Positions 39,575 through 50,121 are shown, counted from the stretch's first letter. The stretch: 64,000 nucleotides of DNA from Lepus europaeus (GCF_033115175.1 NC_084835.1:98486448-98550447); one strand, 5' to 3'. Translations and numbers: made by a program. Notes: generated by a model from the sequence alone, not told the origin.

Positions 39575-40110
39575 GAAAGAAACCAAAGTCGGCTTCAGGC
39601 TTCAGCCGCGGCCAGAGCGACGCCTGGGAAGCAGGTGCACCGCGGACCAGGCCTCTTCCCTGCCGCCCTGCGACTCCCGTGAGGACCCCCGCGGCGGGGC
39701 GGCTGGCCCACCAGAAGGGATCAGAAAGTGGACGGGGTGTGCTCAGGGTTCCGGCCGGCGCAGGATACCGCCAGGGCCGTCGAGGTTGAGTCGGGGGGGG
39801 GGGGGGGGGGCAGATGCACAAGGACCCGCGTGCCGCTGTGTCCCCACGCTGCGCTGGGGTCTCTAACCGCCCCCGCCCCTTGCTGTACTTTCTCTTTTTC
39901 CTTCCCTCCAGCTCAGTCTCACCCGCACTTCTCCAGGCGCCGCGGCGGTCCGGAGCCCGGGTCCCTGCACCTGCACCCAGCGCCATTCCCCGGGCGGCCC
40001 CTAGATGGCGACGTCGCCCCAGGGCCTCCCTCCCCGCGGGGGCCACAGCCGCGCTGAGCCCGGAGCTGGGACACTGGCACCCCGCCGAGCACCGCGTGGT
40101 CACTCACTGT
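39575..40110. promoter_or_regulatory. CpG island, candidate promoter
   Basis: Much denser in CpG than the rest of the window, with blocks such as ccgcggcc, gcggcggggcggc, ggcgccgcggcgg and gggcggcccc. GC-box-like motifs (gggcgg, cccgccc) are present on both strands. A G homopolymer of about 18 bases lies at 39795-39812. No TATA box is obvious and no first exon is recognised. It is 3.6 kb upstream (minus-strand sense) of the first recognised MROH2-like exon, but a link to that gene is unproven. Confidence 0.68.
39795..39813 (+). repeat. G homopolymer in the CpG island
   Basis: A run of about 18 G bases after 'gagtc'. It can form a G-quadruplex and is error-prone to sequence. Confidence 0.85.
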
Positions 40111-40429
40111 TCATTGCACCAGCGACCACAGCTTTGACCGCTGATGCCCCCTCCTGCTCGACAGACGCAGTCTCGTCTCTCAACAACTCAAATGATTTGT
40201 TGGTTAAAACGGAGCAACATGAAAACCTGGGTTTTAAGAGCACCTGCAGAATCTAGGAGCCTGCTTCCCCTCCTCCCTGTCAGTCCTCCTTCGCTGTGCT
40301 CTCCAACTAAGTGCAAGAATCTGTTTATCGGTAATTATTTCTTGTCTGCCCCTGTGCTGGGTAAAGTGGGCAAGACGCTCCGAAAGAAAAGCTAAACTAC
40401 GTTTTCAAAGATCCAGCATTTAATGAACA

Positions 40430-40600
40430 CTTCGTGCTGCAGCGTCTCCTTCAGTTCTTGGAACAACCCTGAGCGAAGTGCTCTTGCTGTAAACCCCATT
40501 TTAAGGCTGGGGACACTGAGCCTGCAAACATGACCTTGCCAAAGGTCATGCATGTAGTTAGTAGCAGGGTGGATTACAGGCAGGCTGGGGTCCCACCTGG
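40430..40600 (+). repeat. MIR
   Basis: MIR core: 'ccccattttaaggctggggacactgagcctgc', 'ccttgccaaaggtcatgcatgtagttagtagcagggtgg'. Confidence 0.82.
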
Positions 40601-40918
40601 ACTCAGCCGCGGTGGTAAGTTAAGGAAAACCCAGCTGGGAGACAGACGGGCAAACACCAACCAGAGCCACCAACCAGAGCCGTGGGTCGGGGGAGCAGAG
40701 GCGGAGGCTCTGGGGAAAAAGAATGAGGCTGAAACAAACCCTCCCTGGGCTGCAGGGGCACCGATGCGGTTCCAGTGAGTGACAGGAGGTTAGACCACCC
40801 GACTGAGGGGCTGTGAGGAAAGAGGAAGTTGAGGAGCCTCAAGAGCAAAGCAGTGAACCGGCCAGAAGACAGCAAGGTCAAAGCAAGGGCATTTGGGTTC
40901 TTTCACTTGTGTGCCTTT

Positions 40919-40977
40919 TTTTTTTTTTTAAGATTTATTTATTGGGGCCCAGCACTGTGGCGCAGCAGGTTAATCCC
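40919..40977. repeat. Chimeric CSINE fragments: antisense tail joined to a sense head
   Basis: 40919-40943 is an antisense tail (poly-T, aagatttatttatt). 40944-40977 is a sense-strand head ('ggggcccagcactgtggcgcagcaggttaat'). A complete antisense CSINE follows directly. Confidence 0.78.
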
Positions 40978-40983
40978 TTTTCT

Positions 40984-41316
40984 TAAAAAAAAAATTATTT
41001 ATTATTTATTTATTTGAGAGGTAGAGTTACAGTGAGAGGTAGAGACACAGAGAGAGGTCTTCTGTCTGCTGGTTCACTCCCCAAATGCCCATAATACCCG
41101 GAGCTGTGCCAATCCAAAGCCAGGAGCCAGGAGCTTCTTCCAGGTCTCCCACATGGGTATAGGGGCCCAAGCACTTGAACCATCTTCCACTGCTTTCCCA
41201 GGCCATAGCAGAGAGCCAGATCAGAAGTAGAGCAGCCGGGACTCAAACCGGCGCCCATATGGGATGCCAGCACTGCAGGTGGCAGCTTAACCTGCTATAC
41301 CATAGCACTGACCGAA
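40984..41316 (-). repeat. CSINE, full length
   Basis: Left end 'aaaaattatttattatttatttatttgagaggtagag', head ending 'taccatagcactgacc'. It lies against the chimeric fragments at its left. Confidence 0.9.
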
Positions 41317-41582
41317 GCTTATGCATTTTAAAAAATATAGTGGTGCCTGGGCATGTTTGCAAGCAGCTGCAGGGAAGCTCTGAGACGCAGGTGACGCACA
41401 GGAGGGACGGTGTAAAGGAAGAGGCAGAGGGAGGCAGCAAGGCGGGTCGGGGTTGGGGAGCATTAGCTCAGCAGAGGAGGCAACAGCTGTGTGGAGGGGG
41501 TGCACCAACATGAAAACAGGAGGGACACTGGGCTCAGTTCCTCCACAGTAGTCTTCATCTTTACGTAATCTTTATGCATTTA

Positions 41583-41896
41583 TTTTTAAAGGTCTATTTA
41601 TTTATTTGAAAGGCAGAATTGGGGTGGGGGTGAGAGAGAGAGAATCTTTCATCCACTGGTTTACTCCCCAGATGGCCACAACAGCCAGGACTAGGCCAAG
41701 TGGAATCCAGAAGCCAGGAGCTTCACCCAGGTCTCCCATGTGGGCACAGGGGCCCAAGCACTTGGGCCTTCCTCTGCTGCTATCCCAGGCCATAGCAGAG
41801 AGCTGGATTGGGAATGGAGCAGCCAAGAAACAAACTGGTGCGCATATGGGATGCAGTGCAAACAGCAGCTTAACTCGCTATGCCACAATGCTGGAC
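41583..41896 (-). repeat. CSINE, intermediate subtype
   Basis: Left end 'ggtctatttatttatttgaaaggcag', head ending 'gccacaatgctggaccc'. It appears to have inserted at the tail of the next SINE. Confidence 0.88.
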
Positions 41897-42155
41897 CCGT
41901 ATTTATTTATTTAAGAGACACCCCTCTACTGCTTCTGTCTCCCCAAGTGCCTGCCACAGCTGGGCCTGGGCCAAGATCAAAGTCAGGAGCTGGAGATGGA
42001 ATCCAGGTCTGCCATGAGAGTGGCAGGATTTGAGCCATCACCAGTGTCTCCCGGGGTCTGCATTAGCAGGAAGCTGAGTCAGGAGCCAGAGGCAGGTGTT
42101 GAACCGCACTCTCTGATATGGAACGTGGTTGTCCTAACAGATGTCTTACCGTCCG
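41897..42155 (-). repeat. CSINE, old subtype, in tandem with the previous one
   Basis: Left end 'gtatttatttatttaagagacacccc' lacks the GA-rich segment. The head at the right is diverged. Two same-strand copies are head to tail. Confidence 0.78.
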
Positions 42156-42542
42156 GGCAAAACGCCTGGCCTTGGCTTTTATCTGCAGTAAAAGCAGAGG
42201 CGACTGCCCTGCCAGGAGTGGGAATAGGTTTGCACTGGTAGAATTCCCATGCTGAAGTGATGGGCATGTTGCTCAGACTGATCAAATTATGCCAGGAACA
42301 GAGGGGACTGGAGAAAGGAAGTACACACTGTGACTGCCAGGATCCTGTGCAAACCTCACTTGTGAATCAGAACCCAGGTTTATAACCCCTACGCAAATAG
42401 AACTGCAACAGGCAGTACGGCCGTTCATTCAAGGCCCTCCTGGCTGGCATGCCTTTATGTCCTTTGGCAGACAGATCATCGTCCCTATCACTAAAGGCAA
42501 AACGAAAGGGCAGGGAAGTTTTCCTGTTGGGCTTAAAGCCAC
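42156..42542. other. Unassigned DNA
   Basis: No exon, gene or repeat recognised. Confidence 0.4.
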
Positions 42543-42560
42543 AAAGAAAATAGGGCCAGG

Positions 42561-42891
42561 AAGCCGGCGCCGCGGCTCACTAGGCTAATCCTCCGCCTTG
42601 TGGCGCCGGCATACCGGGTTCTAGTCCCAGTCGGGGCGCCAGATTCTATCCTGGTTGCCCCTCTTCCAGGCCAGCTCTCTGCTGTGACCTGGGAGTGCAG
42701 TGGAGGATGGCCCAAGTGCTTGGGCCCTGCACCCGCATGGGAGACCAGGAGAAGCACCTGGCTCCTGGCTTCGGATCAGCACGGTGCGCCAGCTGCGGTG
42801 GCCATTGGAGGGTGAACCAATGGCAAAAATGAAGACCTTTTTCTCTGTCTCTCTCTCTCTCACTGTCCACTCTGGCTGTCAAAGAAAAAGA
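42561..42891 (+). repeat. CSINE, young subtype, with 18-bp duplication
   Basis: Head 'aagccggcgccgcggctcac' to the A-rich tail. The duplication AAAGAAAATAGGGCCAGG is perfect (42543-42560 and 42892-42909), the longest in the window. Confidence 0.96.
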
Positions 42892-43136
42892 AAAGAAAAT
42901 AGGGCCAGGGCTAGAAGAGGGGCCAGGAGCCTTTCTGATGCTTGCTGTTGCTTGCCGTGGTCCTTTGTCGGCTCTATCAGACAATCCCACAGAGAAGCAG
43001 ATCTAGCCCGCGCCCCCAGAGGGGGGTGCCAGGCACAGCACAGAACGGGGAGGGATCCAGGCACAGCACGGAAGGGGGAGGGATCCAAATCAGGCTACCT
43101 ACCCAGGAGAACTCAAGACTCTCATTAGGGGACAGG

Positions 43137-43345
43137 CTTTGAGGTGCATCAGGTTGAGCCCCTGGTTCAAGTCCTGGCTGCTCCACTTCCGATCCAACTT
43201 TCTGCTAAGGCGTGTGGGAGGCAGCAGATGATGACCCAGGTACTGGGGTCTCTGCCACCCGCCGCGGGACCAGATGGAATTCCTGCCTTTGGCCTGGCCC
43301 AGCCCTGGCTGTTGTGGGCATTTGGGAACTGACCCAACAAATGAA

Positions 43346-43394
<49 letters not shown>

Positions 43395-43485
43395 TGTCTC
43401 TCTATCTCTCTGTCTGTCTCTCTGTGTGTATGTTTCTCTCTCTCTCTCTCTCTCTCCCTTTCAAATAAAATATATTTTTTAAAAA
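43137..43485 (+). repeat. CSINE, head-truncated, with CT/TG microsatellite
   Basis: Starts inside the head ('gaggtgcatcaggttgagccc'). The CT-rich end has grown into (TC)n(TG)n(TC)n at 43349-43457 before 'ctttcaaataaaatat'. Confidence 0.85.
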
Positions 43486-43621
43486 TAGGATTCTCTGTCT
43501 GTGACCCTGAGTCACAGTACAGTTCTTCAGGGGATCACAGGGGCAGTTTCTGAGATACTTTGGTTGCAACATATCGATACACCGACGAGGAGATACCCCT
43601 CAAAGAGAGCACCCTAATTAC

Positions 43622-43702
43622 TTCATGCAATTGCTTGATGACTTGCCTCTGGTTCTCAGCGAAGGTTTCCTTGCGGTCAGAAGCCCACTGGGGTGGGTGC
43701 CG
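43622..43702 (-). CDS. Putative coding exon, candidate upstream exon
   Basis: 81 bp, 27 codons, phase 0-0 like the MROH2-like exons. Acceptor 'aattgccctctgattttccag' is excellent; donor 'gtaatt' is weaker. The product includes PPQWASDRKETFAENQR and QVIKQLHE. I do not recognise it as an MROH segment. The flanking frame stays open, so the exact ends are uncertain. It could be an exon of the same gene or of another, or chance. Confidence 0.3.
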
Positions 43703-44395
43703 CTGGAAAATCAGAGGGCAATTAGCCTGTAGCGCTGCTGAAAGGATGGCAGGCAATGCTCGATCCGCCACGATTCACTTTCCACCTGGCGAGTGAGGAC
43801 GAAGGATGATCGCCCGGAATCTGGTGAAGGGGGGTGTATGCTTCATGCTTCCTCCTCCTTCAGGAAAAACCCCCACACCAGGCCAGTCCTCTCTTGGTTC
43901 TCGCTTCTGAAGAGAAGTGAGAGCAGCCACCTCCTGAGCTACGAATTGGGAGTGCCAGGTACTTACTCACTCAGCAAGGGCTTATTGAGATCCTGCTTCT
44001 GACAGGCGGGGTCCACACTCAGGCCGTGCCCTCACAGAGCCAGCTAGCACACCCAAGACTGGGCCTTACGCATGCGTATCTCAAGCTAGCAGCTGATAAA
44101 AGGGCTACAGAGAGGAATCAAAGGGCAAATTCTTTGTAAATGAAGGAGCATCAGCCCCGGCTTAACAGCAGGTGCAGAGCATGGTGGGGCAGAGGAGAAA
44201 GGTGCACAAGGCAGCAGGTGCGGTGTCATTCTTTTGGGGGGGGGGGCGTTGAACCTCAGCCCAGCTAGATCCCGAGGCCTCACACCATCCACCTGCCCTG
44301 ACAGAGAGACAAACGTGTGCCTGCAACACACGGACACGGGAGGCTTCACCTCCTACTGCCAATGGTGTGCTTGTTTCAATATAAAAGCAGTGGTC
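43703..44395. other. Unassigned DNA
   Basis: Contains a 12-13 base G run at about 44236-44247 and an L2-like phrase ('ttactcactcagcaagggcttattgagatcc') at 43961-43991. No gene. Confidence 0.4.
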
Positions 44396-44399
44396 TACG

Positions 44400-44745
44400 G
44401 TAGGCATTCGGCCCAGAGGTTACGATGCTGGTTAAGATGCCCATGTCCCACATTGGAGTGCCTGGGTTTGAGTCTCATCTCTGGCTCCTGACTCCAGCTG
44501 CTGGCTAATGCAGAGCCGGGGAAGCAGCAACAATGGCCCAGGTGATTGGATTCCTGCCACCCCCATGGCAGACTGCATGGAGGTCCCAGCCCTCGGCCTC
44601 CGCCCGGCTGTGTCCCAGCCATTGCAAGTATATGTGGGAGTGAACCGATGGAAGGGAGTCCTCTCACTCTCTTTCTTTTCTCTCTCTCTCTCTCTTTCTT
44701 CTCTCTTTCTCTCTCTCTCCCCCCTCCCCCAGATAAGATTTTAAA
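44400..44745 (+). repeat. CSINE with long CT-rich tail
   Basis: Head 'taggcattcggcccagaggttacg', impure CT tract at about 44661-44730. Confidence 0.85.
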
Positions 44746-45397
44746 GTAATAGCAATAAGTAAAGCCAGGTTTTTGGTTTTTTTTTTTTTTTTTGCTTCAA
44801 GTTTTTGAATAAAATAGATGCCCCAGGAGGCAGCTCTGGGTTCATCCCTCAGTGTTCACAGTGCTCTGACACACAGACCCCTGGGCCCCAGTGGCCTTGG
44901 TCTCTGCACGCCCACCTGTGGTGGTTCTACACAGTCTGGAGCTCCCACTGTTGCCCACCCTCGGCTGTTCTGCCTCCCAACTTCCTGACTTTACAACGTG
45001 GCACTGGCGATTAGTACTAGAAAGCGACACAGAAACTCAAACCTTCATGCTCCCTTGAAGAACACTATGAAATGGCCCAGGCCATCGGGGACTTGGGTGT
45101 CCAAAAACCCAGCCAGCATCTGGAAGACGTGGCCTTACAGAAGCAGCACAAGCTGTTCTGGGCTCATGAAGGCGGAGCTGGGAGTAGCGCCCCGCTCAAA
45201 CACCGGGGCTGACCCAAGGTCCATGGCCCAGAAACAGTGCTGAAGTTTTACCTCTCAGGCTTAAAAAAAGTAGAGCATACTGTTAACTTTGAGGGTTCCC
45301 TAGAGATTCTTTGATTCGCGGGGTACTTAAGCAAGCCCAAGATCAGGTTAACCCAAACAGATGCTCCCCTTGCTGCCTTGAGGTGGTCCTCACCCAC
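44746..45397. other. Unassigned DNA with a short open frame
   Basis: The plus-strand frame around 45010-45208 stays open for about 60 codons (including MAQAIGDLGVQKPSQHLED). I do not recognise it; it could be a retropseudogene fragment. Confidence 0.35.
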
Positions 45398-45416
45398 AGG
45401 AGCCAGAAAACAGAAG

Positions 45417-45463
<47 letters not shown>

Positions 45464-45475
45464 AAATAAGTCATA
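45398..45475 (+). repeat. CSINE 3' end with (CT)20 microsatellite
   Basis: 'gagccagaaaacagaagacc' followed by a pure CT run at about 45418-45460, then 'caaataaataagtcataa'. The rest of the element is absent or unrecognisable. Confidence 0.82.
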
Positions 45476-46857
45476 ATCCTCACTCAACACAGAAGACAAG
45501 CAGATATCCCAACAGAAACCAAGGCAGCAGAAAAGCATGGCCCTCCTGGAGTGAATCCGGAAGACACTAAAGGTAAACCATAATTAAAACGAAGAAGAAC
45601 GAGTTCCAGTTTAAACACATTTCCTTCTGGAAAAGTGCGATGCCCTCCAGCATCACCAATACCTTGCTTCCAAAAAGCAATTATAAAACTTACGTGGGCA
45701 TTTTCTAACCCAGCTGCTTAAACGGAGTATGATCGAACGACTGTGTTGCCGAGTGGGCTGGATCCAGCGGAGGCCTGGGGCTGGCTCACCAGGGCCAGGA
45801 GGAATGTAGGGCTGCCGGTTTCTGTGCTCATCCCAGTGCAAGATGAAAGTAACTAATTCCAGGAGCACTGCTGTCTTTTAAACAAGCCACAGCCTTCTGT
45901 CCTTGAGGGTGAAACAGAGCAGCCCGGAGTTGTAACAGGAGGCGCAGATCCATTATCAGACCTTTCAGGGCTATCTGCCCCTGATAACTGCTCCAGACAG
46001 ATCCAGGTCACACAGTTTTGCAAACTTTTTGGGTTCTCGCCTTGCACTCCCCACTTCTTCGAAGGTCCAGGGAGAAAGCTGCACGTGTTTTGCTGTGGGA
46101 TCAGTGGACACACCCTGAGAGCCCCACAGATCAACCAACGGATGAGACTGCGCGTGATTTTGTCTCTGCTTTGGACACCCCAAAGCGTTCTTGCACCAGT
46201 CATTGTTTTGTCCTTTCAGCTTTGGGCAGGGGAAACACTCACGTCTCTTTGACAAGTAGGGAAGCTGGGAGACCGAGTGAGGAGGGGATTTGCCCAAAGT
46301 CTCCGAGCTGGTAACAAGGCTGGATCGCCGGTGCTGTGACCAGCCAGAGCCATCCTGAAGGTGTGGTCAGTCATGGCTAAGGACCACGTCCATTGTGGGG
46401 CTCTCCTTCCGCCTCCCTGTGCCTTTTCCTGCCCTCTCTTCTTCTGCGTCCCTCTCTGCCACCTTCTTTGTTCCTATTTTAATTTCTTTGAAACATTTTT
46501 TATCCTGCTCCCTCCTCTCAACCTAACGATCATCTCGGGATGATGCTTGCTCTTCCTTCAATATTACATTTATGGTGGAATCCAGTAGAATCCCATAGAG
46601 AGACAAACATAGGCAATTATTGCAAAGAGAGCTGTGTCAGGCACAATTCAGCCAATAAGACAAGAAACCCAGGGTCCCAAAGTGCTTTTCAACAGATTTC
46701 AGTGTACTTTCACAGGGACGCTTGGCTGTTATAGATTGGAAAAGACTGCAAATTTTTGTTTTGTTTTGTTTTGGTGGCTTTCAACTGCTGCTGTTCTTGC
46801 TCTTTTTTGTAAACTCAGGTAAGTGAAAGTTGAGCATGACTTAAATAACACAGTAAG
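45476..46857. other. Unassigned DNA
   Basis: No gene. A possible MIR core lies at about 46262-46330 ('gatttgcccaaagtctccgagctggtaacaaggctgg'), weak. Confidence 0.4.
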
Positions 46858-47158
46858 GAGACAGGTGTTGTGGCGCTGCGGGTGAAGCTGCTGCTTGGGA
46901 TGCCTACATCCCAGGTAAATATCTAGCAAAAAAAAAAAAAAAAATCTGTGTATGTATGCCCTGCGACTCTGTCATTCTGTTGATAGTCATTCCCCCAGGG
47001 CCAGTTTGAGTCCCAGCTACTCCAGTTCTGCTCCAGCTCCTGCTAATGCACCTGAGAGGCGAAAGATGATGGCCTAAAGAAGTTCTTCGCTCTTAGATTT
47101 GGCCTGGCCCAACCCCAATTGTTGTGGGCATTTTGGGAAATAAGCCAGTAAATAGAAG

Positions 47159-47193
<35 letters not shown>

Positions 47194-47211
47194 AAATAAG
47201 TCATAAATAAA
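46858..47211 (+). repeat. CSINE interrupted by a copied L1 segment
   Basis: The head (46858-46915) is separated from the rest (47003-47211) by about 85 bp. The inserted piece is an almost identical copy of 47291-47363. The CT run at 47161-47190 and 'caaataaataagtcataa' end it. Confidence 0.83.
46918..47003 (+). repeat. Local direct repeat, copy 1 (inside SINE)
   Basis: Reads atctagc, an A run, then 'tctgtgtatgtatgccctgcgactctg' to 'cattcccccagggcc'. It matches copy 2 (47291-47363) with a longer A run and few substitutions. Confidence 0.93.
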
Positions 47212-47410
47212 CAGCAGTAAGTCCTAGATCTTAGAAATCAAACATCAAAATTGATGTTGACTTGTACAAACATTTTGGAAGGAAAGTGAGTATCTAGCAA
47301 AAAAAATCTGTATGTATGCCCTGTGACTCTGTCATTCTGTTGATAGTCATTCCCCCAGGGCCACCGTGATTTTGTGCAAATGAGAACAAGGAGCACCTTC
47401 ATCAAAAGAT
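47212..47410 (+). repeat. Old L1 ORF2 3' fragment containing direct repeat copy 2
   Basis: 'gacttgtacaaacattttggaagg' and the following 'tatgccctgtgactctg' fit old L1 ORF2 3' wording. The block 47291-47363 is the source-like copy of the duplicated segment. Confidence 0.6.
47291..47363 (+). repeat. Local direct repeat, copy 2
   Basis: Nearly identical to 46918-47003, with a shorter A run. It lies in what looks like L1-derived sequence, so this is the likelier template. Confidence 0.93.
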
Positions 47411-47411
47411 T

Positions 47412-47836
47412 TTAGAGGATGAGTGTTTGGCATACTGTTAAGACACTGCTTGGGACACCAGCATTCCATCTCAGACTGCCTGAGTTCAAGTCCTGGCTCC
47501 ACTCAGAATTCCACCTTCCTGCTCAGGTATACTGGGGGTGGCAGCAGGTGATGGTCAAGTGTTGGATCTCTGCCATCCATACCGGGGATGCAGGTGGAGT
47601 CCTGGGCTCCTGGCTTTGGCCTGGCCCCATCAGGGCTATTGCAGGCATTTAGGGAATGAACTTTGGAGTTTCACAGTGTGAATCATGTATTTGTTTCAAT
47701 ATCAGAGCACCAGGCCTTGATTTTGACTATAAGTTACATACACTCTATTCTTCTACACATCAGAAAATAGGTTTGCTGACCCCATTCAGTGAATAGGAGA
47801 TCTCTCTGTTTTCCAAATAAATAAAACAAGTAATTT
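47412..47836 (+). repeat. CSINE interrupted by a 125-bp insertion
   Basis: The left part (47412-47660) ends 'gcaggcatttagggaatgaac'. The right part (about 47786-47836) resumes 'cagtgaataggagatctctctg', exactly where a CSINE should continue. The insert (about 47661-47785) is homologous to 51590-51735. Confidence 0.82.
47661..47785 (+). repeat. Dispersed element, copy A (inside SINE)
   Basis: Shares blocks such as gtatttg-ttc-at-tca, 'ccttgatt' and 'cattcttc-acaca' wording, 'agaaaat-ggttt-ctgacc' with 51590-51735. Not a family I can name. No poly-A and no clear duplication flank it. Confidence 0.72.
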
Positions 47837-47857
47837 TAAAAATTGATTAAAAATAAA

Positions 47858-48192
47858 GGACTGGCACTGGAGTGCAGCAGGTTAAACCACCACCTGCAAC
47901 CCCAGCATCCCATATGGCGCCAGTTCAAGTCTGGCTGCTCCACTTCCCATCTAGCTTCCTGCAAATGCACCTGGGAAAGCAACAAAAGATGATCCAAATA
48001 CTTTGACCCCTGCACTCACCTGGAGATATGGATGGAGCTTCTGGCTCCTGGCTTTGGCCTGGCTCAGCCTGGGCTGTTACAACCATCTGGAGAGAGAACC
48101 AACAGATGGAAAATCTGTGTGCTTGTGTGTGTATGTGTGTGTGTGTGTCTCCCCCTCTCTGTGACACTTTGCCTTTCAAATAAATAATTTTT
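47858..48192 (+). repeat. CSINE, intermediate subtype
   Basis: Head 'ggactggcactggagtgcagcagg', a TG-rich stretch at 48117-48150, tail 'tttcaaataaataattttt'. Third plus-strand CSINE in a row. Confidence 0.89.
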
Positions 48193-48319
48193 AAAAATTA
48201 TAAAAAATGTTATGGCTATCTTCCAGAAAATTATCATAAGTATTTAAAGCTGTGATAGTTACAAAGTGAATGGCACCTGCACAGATAAGGCATTTGGGGC
48301 TGTGTAGGCATTGGCCCCA

Positions 48320-49165
48320 GTTACCTCATGAATGCACATAAAAGATGATGTCAAACATATTCATTGAGTAGTTTGCATTATGGTAGCAAAAATGATTGCA
48401 AATGTCCATCAGTGGGGGACAGGTTAAATACTTTTAGGGTACAATAGTTAATAAAAAAAGTTAAATACTTTTAGGGTATAAAATAGAATACTAGAGGCCG
48501 GCGCTGCGGCTCACTAGGCTAATCCTCCACCTTGCGGCGCCGGCACACCAGGTTCTAGTCCAGGTCGGGGCACCGATCCTGTCCCGGCTGCCCCTCTTCC
48601 AGGCCAGCTCTCTGCTGTGGCCAGGGAGTGCAGTGGAGGATGGCCCAAGTCCTTGGGCCCTGCACCCCATAGGAGACAAGGAGAAGCACCTGGCTCCTGC
48701 CATCGGATCAGCGCGGTGCGCCGGCCGCAGCGCGCCTACCGCAGCGGCCATTGGAGGGTGAACCAACGGCAAAGAAAGACCTTTCTCTCTGTCTCTCTCT
48801 CACTGTCCACTCTGCCTGTCAAGAAAAAAAAAGTTTAAAAAAAAAATAGAATACTAGAGTTAGTAACAAAAAGAATGTGATGATCTATCTGTTGATACAA
48901 AGAGAAGTTAAGGTGTTATTAAGTGGAAAAAAGCAAGGTGTAGACAAAAATATATTATAATGCAATTAATGTACATTTTAATTATATATATATATATATG
49001 CATGCTGATCTATAGAGAAAGTGTCTTGAAAAGACACTTAAGAAATCATTACTAAGAGCATATTAAGAGGAAGGTAATTGGGTGAGGAAATGAGCTTTTA
49101 GTCCAAATGTATATTTTTCTCTGTTTGAATTTTCTTACTAAAAGTATTTAATATTTTCAATTTTA
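48320..49165 (+). repeat. Old L1 3' end, split by a young CSINE
   Basis: Pieces include 'gcaaatgtccatcagtgggggacaggttaaat' and 'aagtggaaaaaagcaaggtgtagac', typical of old L1 3' regions. An 18-bp repeat TTAAATACTTTTAGGGTA occurs at 48424-48441 and 48461-48478. A TA run is at 48983-49000. Confidence 0.65.
48496..48843 (+). repeat. CSINE, young subtype, inside old L1
   Basis: Head 'ggccggcgctgcggctcac' to A tail. The 15-bp duplication AAATAGAATACTAGA is perfect (48481-48495 and 48844-48858). Confidence 0.95.
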
Positions 49166-49304
49166 AAAATCAACAGGGACTATTGGAATGAAAAGATGAC
49201 AGATCTTTTTTCCTTTCTACCTTTTAGAATTTTCCCAAAAGAGGTAGTTTTTTTAACCGCTGTGTACATGTCCCTGACTGAATACGTTTAAAAATAGACT
49301 ACAG

Positions 49305-49612
49305 GACCAGTGTTGTGGCACAGCAGGTTAGCTGCCCCTTGCGACTCTGGGACCCCATATCCCAGGGCCTGCTTTGAGTCCCAGCCTCTCCACTTCCCAT
49401 CCAGCTCCTTGCTAATGCACCTGTGAAGGCCCGAGTCCTTGGGCCCTTGTCCTCCACTATGGAAGACCTGGATGGAGTCCCAGCTCCTGGCTTAGGCCTG
49501 GCCCAGTCCTGGCTGTTGTGGCCATTTGGGGAACAAATCTGCAGATGGAAAATACTCTTTGCTTCTCCCTCTCTCTTTGTCACTGCCTTCAAATAAATAC
49601 TAAGCAAATAAA
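49305..49612 (+). repeat. CSINE, intermediate subtype
   Basis: Head 'aggaccagtgttgtggcacagcagg', end 'ttcaaataaatactaagcaaat'. Confidence 0.88.
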
Positions 49613-49764
49613 CAATAAATCTTCTTTAGAAATTGACTTCAGATATTCCCACTGAACTAGGGTCTTTTTCTTTCTACTTGTTAAACTTCTTATTCAGTGA
49701 AGTATGAGCCTTTTTACTGTAATGTAAATTTTAAAATATGTTATCTCAAAAACTAAAGCCAAGA

Positions 49765-50092
49765 CTGGCGCCTTGGCTCAATAGGCTAATCCTCCGCCTT
49801 GCGGCGCCGGCACACAGGGTTCTAGTCCTGGTCGGGGCGCCAGATTCTGTCCTGATTGCTCCTCTTCCAGTCCAGCTCTCTGCTGTGGCCTGGGAGTGCA
49901 GTGGAGGATGGCCCAAGTGCTTGGGCCCTGCACCCGCATGGGAGACCAGGAGAAGCACCCGGCTCCTGGCTTCGGATCAGCGAGGTGCGCCGGCCGCAGT
50001 GTGCCAGCCGCGGCAGCCATTGGAGGGTGAACTAACGGCAAAAGGAAGACCTTTCTCTCTGTCTCTCTCTCTCACTGTCCACTCTGCCTGTC

Positions 50093-50121
<29 letters not shown>
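49765..50121 (+). repeat. CSINE, young subtype, full length, long A tail
   Basis: Head 'ctggcgccttggctcaat'. The duplication CTAAAGCCAAGA is perfect (49753-49764 and 50122-50133). Confidence 0.95.

Noticed and set aside
39555-40103. 182-residue minus-strand frame in the CpG island
   Set aside because: Arg/Pro/Gly-rich translation of GC-rich DNA with a poly-Pro stretch from the G run. No known protein.
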